A DNA stretch of 14,777 nucleotides from Acidobacteriota bacterium (GTDB lineage Bacteria; Acidobacteriota; Terriglobia; Terriglobales; Acidobacteriaceae), in the NCBI GenBank assembly GCA_021778875.1, contig JAJYBT010000009.1:1-14777 (forward strand), read 5' to 3'. Made by a program: the position numbers and the translations under genes. Positions 7,009 through 14,548 of the stretch are shown here, piece by piece (positions within the stretch are counted from its first letter, which is position 1; each line of letters starts with the position of its first letter). The notes below the pieces were generated by a model. That model did no database searches. It saw nothing but the letters and a program-made list of their open reading frames with translations, and was not told the DNA's origin.

Positions 7009-8037
7009 ATGTCTCGGCTGAGCGATATTAAACGGGCGGCCAGGATACTTGCCGGGCTGGAACAGGTGCGTGCCGAACGGCGCACCGCATCCGGGCTGGC
7101 AGCGAGCTATGGGCTCGACTCCAGCTTCACGTCCGCAACCGTCAAGGACATCAGCGCCACAGGTATCTACCTGGCCACGGAAAAGCGCCTTCGCACCGGC
7201 GAATTGATCACCCTCACGCTGGAGGAGGAAGGCACGCCGGAGAATAGCCCCGATCTGCAAATTTCGCTGCACGCACGGGTCGCCCGGCAGGGAGAGGACG
7301 GCGTCGGCCTATCTTTTGTCCTGCCTCCTGGGTTGGATACCGAACTCTGGGGAGTGCTCGTCCGGAACATCGTCGTACTGAACGATCAACGTCAAATCGC
7401 GCAGATGTTCCGCACCCTCCGGACCATCCTTTTTCTGTGCCGCATCTGTCAGTCCGGAGCGAACGAAGCAATTCTTCTGATGGGTGGACAACTCGATTCA
7501 GACCGCACAGAAACGCTCGTCAGGATCGTGCTGGCCGCGGAAAATCAGCTCGCTTCCGAGCCCGATGCCGAGCGCATGCGCGCTAATCCCAAGCTGGTCG
7601 CAAGCATTCTGAGAGAGGGGTCCTGGAGCCGCAACGAGGTGCTCACGCAGCTATGGACGGGACTGCTCGTCTCATCCTGTTCTGTTGATGTGCCAGACGA
7701 CTCAAATCAGGAGTTCGTAAAGCTGCTCACGCAGATCATGCCCAATCAGGCGAAGATCCTCGTCAAGGCGTGCGAGCGGGCTCTGAATGCCGGGTCCGGC
7801 GATGGAACCTCTTCGTCGCGGTCCGTCATTCTCGACGCGAGGGAGATGGTGTTTCTCACCGGCGAGTCTGATTTGACCAAGAACGCGCAGGACGCGGCCA
7901 ATCTGTTCTCCCTAGGGCTACTTCAGAAGGAGTTCAAGCTCACCTCGTATCGTGAGATCGAAAGCTTCGATGTCACACCCAGCGAACTGGGGCTGGAGCT
8001 GTTCAAGCATTGCCGCGGAGATCGCGGAAAGATTTAG
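7009..8037 (+). CDS. PilZ-domain protein with a long helical C-terminal region
   Basis: A 342-aa predicted cyclic-di-GMP receptor. The PilZ domain (about 20-115) has both ligand motifs: RxxxR as RAERR (21-25) and DxSxxG as DISATG (47-52), 22 residues apart as expected. The strand GEDGVGLSFV (95-104) closes the barrel. The remaining 230 residues look mostly alpha-helical and soluble, with no transmembrane segment. Its end (NLFSLGLLQKEF at 298-309, then TPSELGLELFKHC at 323-335) recalls DUF4393/Abi-alpha-type helical domains; this likeness is tentative. ATG 7009 was chosen over the in-frame ATG at 6910 because GGGAGGT (6994-7000) lies eight bases before it and 6910 has no ribosome site. It is monocistronic, diverging from the CoA-transferase operon and converging on the glycosidase gene. 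No GGDEF or EAL domain is attached. Confidence 0.85.
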   Translation: MSRLSDIKRAARILAGLEQVRAERRTASGLAASYGLDSSFTSATVKDISATGIYLATEKRLRTGELITLTLEEEGTPENSPDLQISLHARVARQGEDGVGLSFVLPPGLDTELWGVLVRNIVVLNDQRQIAQMFRTLRTILFLCRICQSGANEAILLMGGQLDSDRTETLVRIVLAAENQLASEPDAERMRANPKLVASILREGSWSRNEVLTQLWTGLLVSSCSVDVPDDSNQEFVKLLTQIMPNQAKILVKACERALNAGSGDGTSSSRSVILDAREMVFLTGESDLTKNAQDAANLFSLGLLQKEFKLTSYREIESFDVTPSELGLELFKHCRGDRGKI

Positions 8038-8132
8038 TCGCGGCTTTTCGAGGTGGCCGGCGCCCATCCGCTCAAGTTAATAGCCGCCCGCTGCGGTCTT
8101 CCAATGAGTTTGTGAGCGCAGCTGACAAGGGG

Positions 8133-8144
8133 TGACGATCGTCA
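8133..8144. repeat. perfect 12-bp palindrome between convergent genes
   Basis: TGACGATCGTCA is a perfect palindrome in the 132-base gap between the stops of the PilZ and glycosidase genes. GGGG (8129-8132) and CCCC (8155-8158) flank it and could extend a folded structure. It could help end transcription of either gene, but there is no T-run next to it, so I do not call it an intrinsic terminator. Confidence 0.4.
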
Positions 8145-8169
8145 TCAGTCTTCGCCCCGTACCCCTCCG

Positions 8170-10335
8170 CTACTCCACAATCTTCAGCATCGCCACCGAG
8201 TGTGGCGCCAGCGTCAACTCGATGTCGCACTCCGGGCAGGGAGTCACATCCCGCCCGTTCCACACGTTTGTCACCGTATAGTTACTGCCCATCTTGAGCC
8301 CGACCGTCGCCGGATCAATCTCGTGCGTCCGCGGCCCATCCGTCCAGTTAAACACCGTAAGAATGCTCTCGTGCGCATTCTCCTTCAGCAGGAAAACGCT
8401 CGGCTGCTTGTCCTGCGGGCGATAGTTCATCAAGTCCAGAGGAATTGACGGTTTGCCCAGCTTGGCCATTGCCAGCAAGTCCGGATTCTTCACCAATGCC
8501 AGCCGCTCCGGCTCTGTCGCCAGAACCCGCAGTTGGTCGCCAATCTCGAACATCCCGCCTGCCACCGCTGCCAGCGCAATCGACGCCCGCGCCTCATCCA
8601 GCGTTAGCGCATGGTCGCCCGCGCCGCGTGTCACCATGAAGGCATCCGGATCCGTCAAAAAGAAGTTGTGGTCCATGTAGTACCGCGCCGCAATCCCCGT
8701 CGCCGCGTTCCTCGTGCCTTCAAAGCGGTGCGACGTGTCCTGCGAAATCCGTCCCAGGTCCACTAGCCCCACCGGATTCAGCATCACACTCCCATCCTTG
8801 TCCAGTAGAACGCCATTGCCCACCGCTGATCGGATAATCCCCAGCCCTATTCGCTGCGCTTGGAGCGCCGTCGTCCCCGCGCGGTAATACTTGCCCTCCA
8901 CGCAGCTGTCTTCCATAAAGTCCAGCTTGATGTCCTTGATGCCCCACTGCTGCGCCATCGTTGAGTACGTCCTGCGCAAATACGCCTGCGCTTCCGGATT
9001 CGTCACATCCAGCACGTAGACCTTCTGGTGCCCGTATGGCATCCCCGCGCCCGTCAGCTGAATCAGTCCTCCAGCGTAGTCATGCAGCAGCCAGTCCTTG
9101 TGGTGTTGGAATATCCACGCCCTGTCAGACACCTCAAACGGAGCCGTCCAGATCGCCGGCGTCAGCCCCAGCTTGCGCACCTGCGCATACACCTTCGCCA
9201 TCCCGCCCGGAAACGTCGCCTGCCGCGGCGTAAGATAGTCGCCGCGTGCCACGCTGTACCCCTCGTCAATGTGGAAGTACGTGTAGCCGTCCGACCTCAG
9301 GTTGTGCGCAAGCCAGTCTGCATCCGCCAGCGCGTCCTTCTGCGTTAGCTTCGCGTAATAGGCCGTCCAGCTCCACCACCCCATCGGAGGCGGAGGTGAG
9401 GGCCGCGCATGGTGCAGTTTGCGAATCACCGCACCGTATGTCTCCAGCTGATTGTGGTAATCGCCCGACAGCCCGATCAGCAGGCGCTCCGATGAAAGGC
9501 TCGCGCCCGGCTTCACGGCCAGCTTCAGGGTTACCAGCTCATCCTGCGGCGCGCCCTTCAGCGAGTATTGCCGGGTCAGCTCCGTCGTGCCTTCGTCGTC
9601 CACTTCATAGCGAGCCAGCTGCGTTGCCTCGCCCTCGCCCGTCACATGCAGACGCAGCACCGTCAGCATCTTATTCGAGGTCAGTGCACCCAGAAACAAA
9701 CTCTCCCCGCTGTCGCGGTTGTAAATCAGTTGGCTCGCCACGCCGCGATGCATCCCGTCCACCGGATCGTCGAAGTCCCGAATCCGCATGCCCGGACGGT
9801 CTTCGCTGAAGCTGTCGGACAATACGCGGTCCTCGGCCTCCATGCCGTTCAAGTCAATCCCGCGCGGGCCTGCCACCTCCACCGGACGAAACCGCTCCAC
9901 CTCCAGCGTCCGCCCCGTCGTGTTGTGCAGGGTCACCGCAACGTCGGCAAACGGACGATCCGCATACACCCGCAGCCGATATACCAACGTCGGCTTTGCA
10001 CGGTCGCCGCGATACGTCACCGTCCACGCGCGCCCGCTTCCCAGCTCTCCTTGGAAATTACTTTGCGCTATCGAGGGCGCGGGATAGCTCGACGTCTGCA
10101 GCCATGCGTCGCCCACCTTCACCGCAATCTGCGCATCATGCAGCCCGGCAACTCCATCCGCCGCAACCAGCGAATAGCTACCGTGCGCGGCATCCACCTG
10201 CGCCGTCAGCCCGTCCGCCGATGCTGTCCCCATCTGCGCCACCGCCGGAACGGCAAACCCCAGACCCACAAACCCCAGGCCTGCAGCGATCAACAACCCC
10301 ACGTGCAGCCCTAGGGCACAGCACAACTTGCGCAT
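8170..10335 (-). CDS. secreted alpha-galactosidase-like glycoside hydrolase (clan D, GH36/GH27-type)
   Basis: A predicted exported retaining alpha-glycosidase of 721 aa. A Sec signal peptide covers about 1-34 (hydrophobic core about 9-30, then AVAQ). An N-terminal beta-sandwich (about 40-305) precedes a TIM barrel that opens with MGWWSW (318-323), then FHIDEGY (354-360), where GH36/GH27 have a similar IDDGW. Asp472 in KLDF is the likely nucleophile, and Asp533 in RISQDT a plausible acid/base. A C-terminal beta domain (about 640-721) has FNWTDGPRTHEI and APHSVAMLKI, as in other melibiases. The ATG at 10335 has GGGAGGG about nine bases upstream. It lies 27 nt after the PfkB kinase stop, so the two are one operon. 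Family is fairly clear; whether it cuts alpha-galactosides or another sugar is not. Confidence 0.85.
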   Translation of the reverse strand: MRKLCCALGLHVGLLIAAGLGFVGLGFAVPAVAQMGTASADGLTAQVDAAHGSYSLVAADGVAGLHDAQIAVKVGDAWLQTSSYPAPSIAQSNFQGELGSGRAWTVTYRGDRAKPTLVYRLRVYADRPFADVAVTLHNTTGRTLEVERFRPVEVAGPRGIDLNGMEAEDRVLSDSFSEDRPGMRIRDFDDPVDGMHRGVASQLIYNRDSGESLFLGALTSNKMLTVLRLHVTGEGEATQLARYEVDDEGTTELTRQYSLKGAPQDELVTLKLAVKPGASLSSERLLIGLSGDYHNQLETYGAVIRKLHHARPSPPPPMGWWSWTAYYAKLTQKDALADADWLAHNLRSDGYTYFHIDEGYSVARGDYLTPRQATFPGGMAKVYAQVRKLGLTPAIWTAPFEVSDRAWIFQHHKDWLLHDYAGGLIQLTGAGMPYGHQKVYVLDVTNPEAQAYLRRTYSTMAQQWGIKDIKLDFMEDSCVEGKYYRAGTTALQAQRIGLGIIRSAVGNGVLLDKDGSVMLNPVGLVDLGRISQDTSHRFEGTRNAATGIAARYYMDHNFFLTDPDAFMVTRGAGDHALTLDEARASIALAAVAGGMFEIGDQLRVLATEPERLALVKNPDLLAMAKLGKPSIPLDLMNYRPQDKQPSVFLLKENAHESILTVFNWTDGPRTHEIDPATVGLKMGSNYTVTNVWNGRDVTPCPECDIELTLAPHSVAMLKIVE

Positions 10336-10362
10336 CAGTCCATCCCTCCCGCTCCGGCAACC

Positions 10363-11307
10363 TTACGGTACGTGCTCCTGGCGTTCCGCACAGTCCTCAA
10401 AATATGCAGGATAGTGGACCCCGCTTGCCATCAGCGCCTCTATATCTTTGACGGGCCCAATCCCTCCGCGCGCACCCAGCCCTGTACAATTTAGCGCCGC
10501 GGCCGCACAGGCAAAGTCCAGCATCTGAGGCATCAGCCAACCTTGCAGCAACCCATAGATGAACGCCGCATGGAAAACGTCGCCCGCACCTGTCGTGTCC
10601 ACCACGTCCACGCGATACGCTGGCGCGTAAAAGAACCGCTTGCCATCCCACGCCAGTACGCCATCGTGCCCCAGCGTGGCCGCGGCTACGCGGCACCCAA
10701 AGCGCTCTTGAATCTCCGTCAGCGCCCCATGTAGCTCGGCCTTGTGCGTCAGTTCTCCGGGAATATTCCGGCTCACAATGAGGTAATCCGTCTTGTAAAG
10801 CAGCTCTTCCACGCCTGGATACAGGTTGTCCAGATCCAGAATCACGGGAATTCCCGCCTCGCGCGCCCAATTAGCCGCCTGAATCGCCGCTGCTGTGTCA
10901 TGCCCGTCCAGGTGCAGCGCCCGCGCGTCCACTATCCATTCGCGCTTCAGATCCTCCGGATGAAGCGTCACGCGATCATCGCGCTTCCACAGCACGGTCC
11001 GCTCGCCGGTGTCGTCCACAATGATGAACGCCTGCTGGCTCGCACAGTTTGGTGCCGTCATCAGGTGACTTTCCACGCCGGCTTTCTCGAACTCCGCGCG
11101 ATGCAGTTCCGCCGCGCTGTCATCTCCCAGCTTGCCAATGTAGCGCGTGCGCAGACCCCAGCTTTGACAGGCGACCATCGCGCTCGCCACCTGTCCACCG
11201 GGCAACACGGATACAGAGTGGAACTCGACCTTCGAGCCTTGCGCGGGGTATTGCGGGAGCGGAATTACGGTGTCGGTCGCATTCAGTCCGACGCCAACAA
11301 CATCCAT
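10363..11307 (-). CDS. PfkB/ribokinase-family carbohydrate kinase
   Basis: A cytoplasmic ATP-dependent sugar kinase of 314 aa. It has the family's N-terminal sugar site region (LPGGQVASAMVACQSWG, then GKLGDDSAAE) and the C-terminal signature DTTGAGDVFHAAFIYGL, whose GAGD Asp is the catalytic base. The ATG at 11307 is preferred over the in-frame ATG at 11328: the GAGG ribosome site lies between them, seven bases before 11307, and the family normally begins with a short strand such as MDVVGVGLNATD. It is the first gene of the kinase-glycosidase operon. The specific substrate cannot be read; ribokinase, fructokinase and 2-keto-3-deoxygluconate kinase all share this fold. Pairing with a secreted glycosidase suggests it phosphorylates a sugar released outside the cell. 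Confidence 0.88.
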   Translation of the reverse strand: MDVVGVGLNATDTVIPLPQYPAQGSKVEFHSVSVLPGGQVASAMVACQSWGLRTRYIGKLGDDSAAELHRAEFEKAGVESHLMTAPNCASQQAFIIVDDTGERTVLWKRDDRVTLHPEDLKREWIVDARALHLDGHDTAAAIQAANWAREAGIPVILDLDNLYPGVEELLYKTDYLIVSRNIPGELTHKAELHGALTEIQERFGCRVAAATLGHDGVLAWDGKRFFYAPAYRVDVVDTTGAGDVFHAAFIYGLLQGWLMPQMLDFACAAAALNCTGLGARGGIGPVKDIEALMASGVHYPAYFEDCAERQEHVP

Positions 11308-11334
11308 CAGACATCCTCTTTCCTGCATTTACTA

Positions 11335-11364
11335 TTGCCACTGTAAACAAAACGCAGGTTTTGT
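11335..11364 (+). promoter_or_regulatory. candidate promoter for the DUF4434-flavoprotein operon
   Basis: TTGCCA (11335-11340, 5/6 to TTGACA) and TTTTGT (11359-11364, 3/6 to TATAAT) lie 18 bases apart. The -10 is poor. If real, its spacer and -10 overlap the inverted repeat at 11347-11364, so a bound regulator would block it. For the minus strand, a weak TTTCAC-N17-TACAGT pair overlaps the same site. Confidence 0.25.
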
Positions 11365-11370
11365 GAAACA
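11342..11370. promoter_or_regulatory. operator-like inverted repeat between divergent operons
   Basis: ACAAAAC (11347-11353) and GTTTTGT (11358-11364) are perfect 7-bp inverted arms around GCAG. They lie within an imperfect direct repeat (TGTAAACA at 11342-11349, TGTGAAACA at 11362-11370) about 20 bases apart. The site is in the middle of the 88-base region between the PfkB and DUF4434 starts, where one bound dimer could control both operons. The shape would suit LacI- or GntR-type regulators, but no regulator gene is in the window. Confidence 0.5.
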
Positions 11371-11395
11371 TGAAGGGTATTCAGGGGTTGCTCCC

Positions 11396-12451
11396 ATGAC
11401 TGACGTAAATCGCCGCGACTTTATCCGCGGGCTGGGCGCCGGAGCGTCCGCCCTTGCCTTGCATCAGGCCGGAGCGCAGGCCCGGCCTGCCGCGCACGCC
11501 ATCCAGCCCATCGCCGGAAGCTGGTTCGAATTTCAGCATCACGCCACCGTCGAAGGCGTCGACTGGAATCCCGCTCTGGTGCGCTTCACCACTGAGCAGT
11601 GGGAGGCCAAGGTCCGCGAAATCGCCGAGACCGGCATGGAATACCTTGTCCTCATGGCCACGGCCGTCTACTATCGCGCCTTCTATGACACCAATATCTT
11701 CGCCAAATGGAACCTCGCGTGCCCCGATCCTCTCGAAGCTGTTCTGTCAGCCGCGGACAAATATGGAGTCAAGTTTTTCATCGGCGGCGGATTCTACGGA
11801 GACTGGGCCAGCGACAACACCATCCGCGATCCCATCGCCGCTAAAAAGCGACTGCAGGCCATCGAGCAACTCACGCATCTCTACGGCCACCACAGGAGCT
11901 TTTACGGTTGGTATTGGCCCGACGAAGCATTCATCAATCCCTATTACTCGCCTGACTTCATCGAGTACGTCAACCAGTGCTCGCATCTCGCGCGCCAGCT
12001 CACGCCTCATGCGAAGATCATGATTGCGCCCTATGGTACGCGCCGCGCGAAGCCCGATGACACCTACGTCCGCCAACTCCATCAACTCGACGTGGACATC
12101 ATCGCTTACCAGGATGAAGTCGGCGTCCGCAAATCCAAGGTCACGGAAACCTCCGCCTTCTACGAGGGCCTTCGCCGTGCCCACGACCGTGCCGGGAAGG
12201 CAAAGATCTGGGCCGACGTCGAGATCTTCGAGTTCCAGGGTGAAGTCTACAAAAGCGCCCTCATGCCCGCACCCTTTAGTCGCGTCATTCAGCAGCTTCA
12301 GGCCGTCTCGCCCTGGGTCGAAAAAATCCTCGTCTACCAATACCTCGGCATGATGAACAAACCTGGCTCATCCGCCTTCGCTGGTTGCCCTGCGTCCACT
12401 CAGCTCTACACCGACTACGAGAACTGGAGGAGGTCGCAGCATCTCGTATGA
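11396..12451 (+). CDS. Tat-signal DUF4434-like (putative TIM-barrel) protein
   Basis: A 351-aa predicted exported protein. The N-terminus MTDVNRRDFIRGLGAGASAL has a twin-arginine motif (NRRDFIR), a hydrophobic stretch and AQA near 27-29, as in Tat signals. The mature part resembles DUF4434, a glycosidase-like barrel family: IQPIAGSWFEF (37-47), WEAKVREIAETGMEYLVLM (69-87), YGWYWPDEAF (170-179), AYQDEVG (237-243) and WADVEIFEF (272-280). The Glu/Asp residues at strand ends (D176/E177, D240/E241, D274/E276) could be catalytic, but no activity is established for this family that I know of. A longer frame starts at 11270, inside the divergent gene's start; ATG 11396 was chosen because it begins the Tat signal and has AGGGG eight bases upstream. 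Its stop overlaps the next start as ATGA. Confidence 0.78.
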   Translation: MTDVNRRDFIRGLGAGASALALHQAGAQARPAAHAIQPIAGSWFEFQHHATVEGVDWNPALVRFTTEQWEAKVREIAETGMEYLVLMATAVYYRAFYDTNIFAKWNLACPDPLEAVLSAADKYGVKFFIGGGFYGDWASDNTIRDPIAAKKRLQAIEQLTHLYGHHRSFYGWYWPDEAFINPYYSPDFIEYVNQCSHLARQLTPHAKIMIAPYGTRRAKPDDTYVRQLHQLDVDIIAYQDEVGVRKSKVTETSAFYEGLRRAHDRAGKAKIWADVEIFEFQGEVYKSALMPAPFSRVIQQLQAVSPWVEKILVYQYLGMMNKPGSSAFAGCPASTQLYTDYENWRRSQHLV

Positions 12452-14502
12452 CCCTGCTGTACCTATTCCGCGTGCGCATCCTTCGTGTCGTCGCTTCCAT
12501 TTGCTTCGGCAGCATCCTGCCGTTCGCTGCCGCGCAGCGGACGCCTGCAGCCACGGCACATCAGGCTCGGGCAGCAGTTGCGCTCGATGTCCTCCGCGTC
12601 CGCGCCGCTGGCGAGCCATCCCAGGCCGTCGTACATATCCCCGCTGGCCCTATCCACACCTACACTTGCGACGCCGTCATCATCGGTGCGGGCATGGGCG
12701 GCGTGAGCGCCGCGCTGGAGGCCGCTCGCCAGGGCATCACCGTTTGCCTTACCGAGCCGACGCTGTGGATCGGCGGCCAAATGACCTCGCAGGGCGTCTC
12801 CGCTTTCGATGGCAATCGCTGGATTGGCACCACCGGGGCCACCGCCACCTTCGCCGCGCTCAGCCACAGCATTCGCGCGTCCTATTACTTGCAACTCAAG
12901 GGACATCCCTTGTTCAATCCGGCCGACAACCTCGCCAGCTTCAATCCCGGCAACTGCTGGGTCAGCACCCTCTGCTTTCAGCCGCAACGCGGACTCGTCG
13001 CTCTCCAGCAGCTTCTTCAACCCTACATCGCCAGCGGAAGGCTGCAACTCTGGGTGCACACCGTACCCATGCGCGTCTCGCGCCACCGCCGCACCATCAC
13101 CAGCGTGCTCGTCTACGACTTCGGCCACCGCGAATGGCTACGCCTGAGAGGGAAGTATTTCGTCGACGCCAGCGCCCTCGGCGATCTGGTCGCGCTCAGC
13201 GGCTTGCCCTATCGCATCGGCGCCGAGTCACGCCGCGAAACCGGCGAGCCCGACGCACCCGCACAAGCCAATCCCGACGCCGTACAGAGCGTCAACTACC
13301 CATTTCTTCTATTGCGCCGCGCCACGCCCGCATCCACCGGCCCCGAACCTCCACCACCCGGCTACGCCAAATTTAAATCGCAATACAGCCTCACGATTTA
13401 CGGCCATCATGGAAATTCGCTGACCTACAAAGTCTTTGCCCAGGCTCCCCGCACGCCCGGCTCTTTCTGGAACTACCGCCGCCTGGTCGATAGCGCGCAA
13501 TTCACATCCGGCTTGTTCCCCGGCGACCTCAGCATGGTCAACTGGAACAGCAACGACTACTGCGATGCGCATCTGCTCTCTGGCAGTCCGCAGCAGCAGG
13601 CGGAAGCTTTGCAGCAGGCCAAGCGCGTTTCGCTTGGATTTGCATGGTGGCTGCGCCATCGCGTACCGCGCGACAGCGGCCATGGCCGCGGCTATCCCGA
13701 GCTCCAGCTTATGCCGCAAGGCATGGGCAGTGCGGACGGCCTCGCGCAGCAGCCCTACATCCGGGAGTCGCGCCGCATCATTCCTTTGCGCACCATCGTT
13801 GAGCAGAGCCTCGCCGTCAAGTTCCAGATTGGCGCGCGCGCCGAGCTTTACCCGGACAGCGTCGGCATCGGCCAGTATCCCATCGACATCCATAGTTGTG
13901 GTGGCAACGACTTCACCTCGCAAACAAAACCCTACGAAGTCCCGCTCGGTGCGTTGATCGCCCGCGACGCCAACAACCTCCTCGCCGCTTCGCTTGACAT
14001 CGGGACCACCCACATCACCAATGGAGCCTACCGCCTCCATCCCACCTTGTGGTCAATTGGCGAAGCCGTCGGCGCTACCGTCGCATGGTCCATCCAGCAC
14101 CACACCACGCCCGCCACCATCGATCAAAGCAGGGAACAGATCCGTGGTCTCCAGCGCCTGCTTGTAACGCAAGGCCATCCCATCTTCTGGTTTGACGATG
14201 TCACGCCCGCCTCACCCTTTTTCGCGGCCGCGCAGCTCGCCGCGGCCCGGGGATGGCTCCCCGCGGACCGCAACTCCCTGCACTTCGCGGCATCGGTTCC
14301 GCTCTCCGGAGTCGAAGTTGTCCACGCTCTCCGCAAGAGCGGACTCGCCGCACGCATGCCGGCGGCAATGCTGCAGCATCTGGCCTCTCTCCGGTCGCCA
14401 ACATGGAAAGATCTGCATCAGCCGCCGCCGGCGAACACGCAGTCCGGCCCAATCACCCGCGGAGCCTTTGCCGTGTGGCTTATGCGCGCGACCCTACCCT
14501 GA
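12448..14502 (+). CDS. secreted FAD-dependent oxidoreductase (FAD_oxidored family) with SLH-like C-terminus
   Basis: A 684-aa flavoprotein predicted to be exported. A Sec-type signal covers about 1-29 (RVRILRVVASICFGSILPF, then AAAQ). The FAD-binding fold begins at CDAVIIGAGMGG (GxGxxG at 80-85), with the ribose-binding Glu near 103 and GGQMTSQG (109-116). Further family blocks are YIRESRRI (437-444), DIHSCGG (480-486), PYEVPLGAL (496-504) and YRLHPTLWSIGEAVG (528-542), the last near the flavin. After about 575, FDDVTPASPFFAAAQLAAA and, at the very end, GPITRGAFAVWLMRA (667-681) look like S-layer-homology half-repeats. The ATG at 12448 overlaps the upstream TGA (ATGA) and has AGGAGGT 13 bases before it, so the pair is translationally coupled. 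The electron donor substrate is unknown; a sugar or sugar acid is a guess from context. Confidence 0.83.
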   Translation: MTLLYLFRVRILRVVASICFGSILPFAAAQRTPAATAHQARAAVALDVLRVRAAGEPSQAVVHIPAGPIHTYTCDAVIIGAGMGGVSAALEAARQGITVCLTEPTLWIGGQMTSQGVSAFDGNRWIGTTGATATFAALSHSIRASYYLQLKGHPLFNPADNLASFNPGNCWVSTLCFQPQRGLVALQQLLQPYIASGRLQLWVHTVPMRVSRHRRTITSVLVYDFGHREWLRLRGKYFVDASALGDLVALSGLPYRIGAESRRETGEPDAPAQANPDAVQSVNYPFLLLRRATPASTGPEPPPPGYAKFKSQYSLTIYGHHGNSLTYKVFAQAPRTPGSFWNYRRLVDSAQFTSGLFPGDLSMVNWNSNDYCDAHLLSGSPQQQAEALQQAKRVSLGFAWWLRHRVPRDSGHGRGYPELQLMPQGMGSADGLAQQPYIRESRRIIPLRTIVEQSLAVKFQIGARAELYPDSVGIGQYPIDIHSCGGNDFTSQTKPYEVPLGALIARDANNLLAASLDIGTTHITNGAYRLHPTLWSIGEAVGATVAWSIQHHTTPATIDQSREQIRGLQRLLVTQGHPIFWFDDVTPASPFFAAAQLAAARGWLPADRNSLHFAASVPLSGVEVVHALRKSGLAARMPAAMLQHLASLRSPTWKDLHQPPPANTQSGPITRGAFAVWLMRATLP

Positions 14503-14548
14503 GGCAGAACGCGCGCCTAAGCGTCCATCGGACTCCAGACCGCAGGGA

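Noticed and set aside
9568..10314. 248-codon plus-strand open frame opposite the glycosidase
   Set aside because: Antisense shadow; the minus-strand frame has a signal peptide and clan-D motifs.
12501..13376. 291-codon plus-strand open frame inside the flavoprotein gene
   Set aside because: Same-strand shadow frame with a run of Arg and His residues; the overlapping frame has clear FAD-binding motifs.
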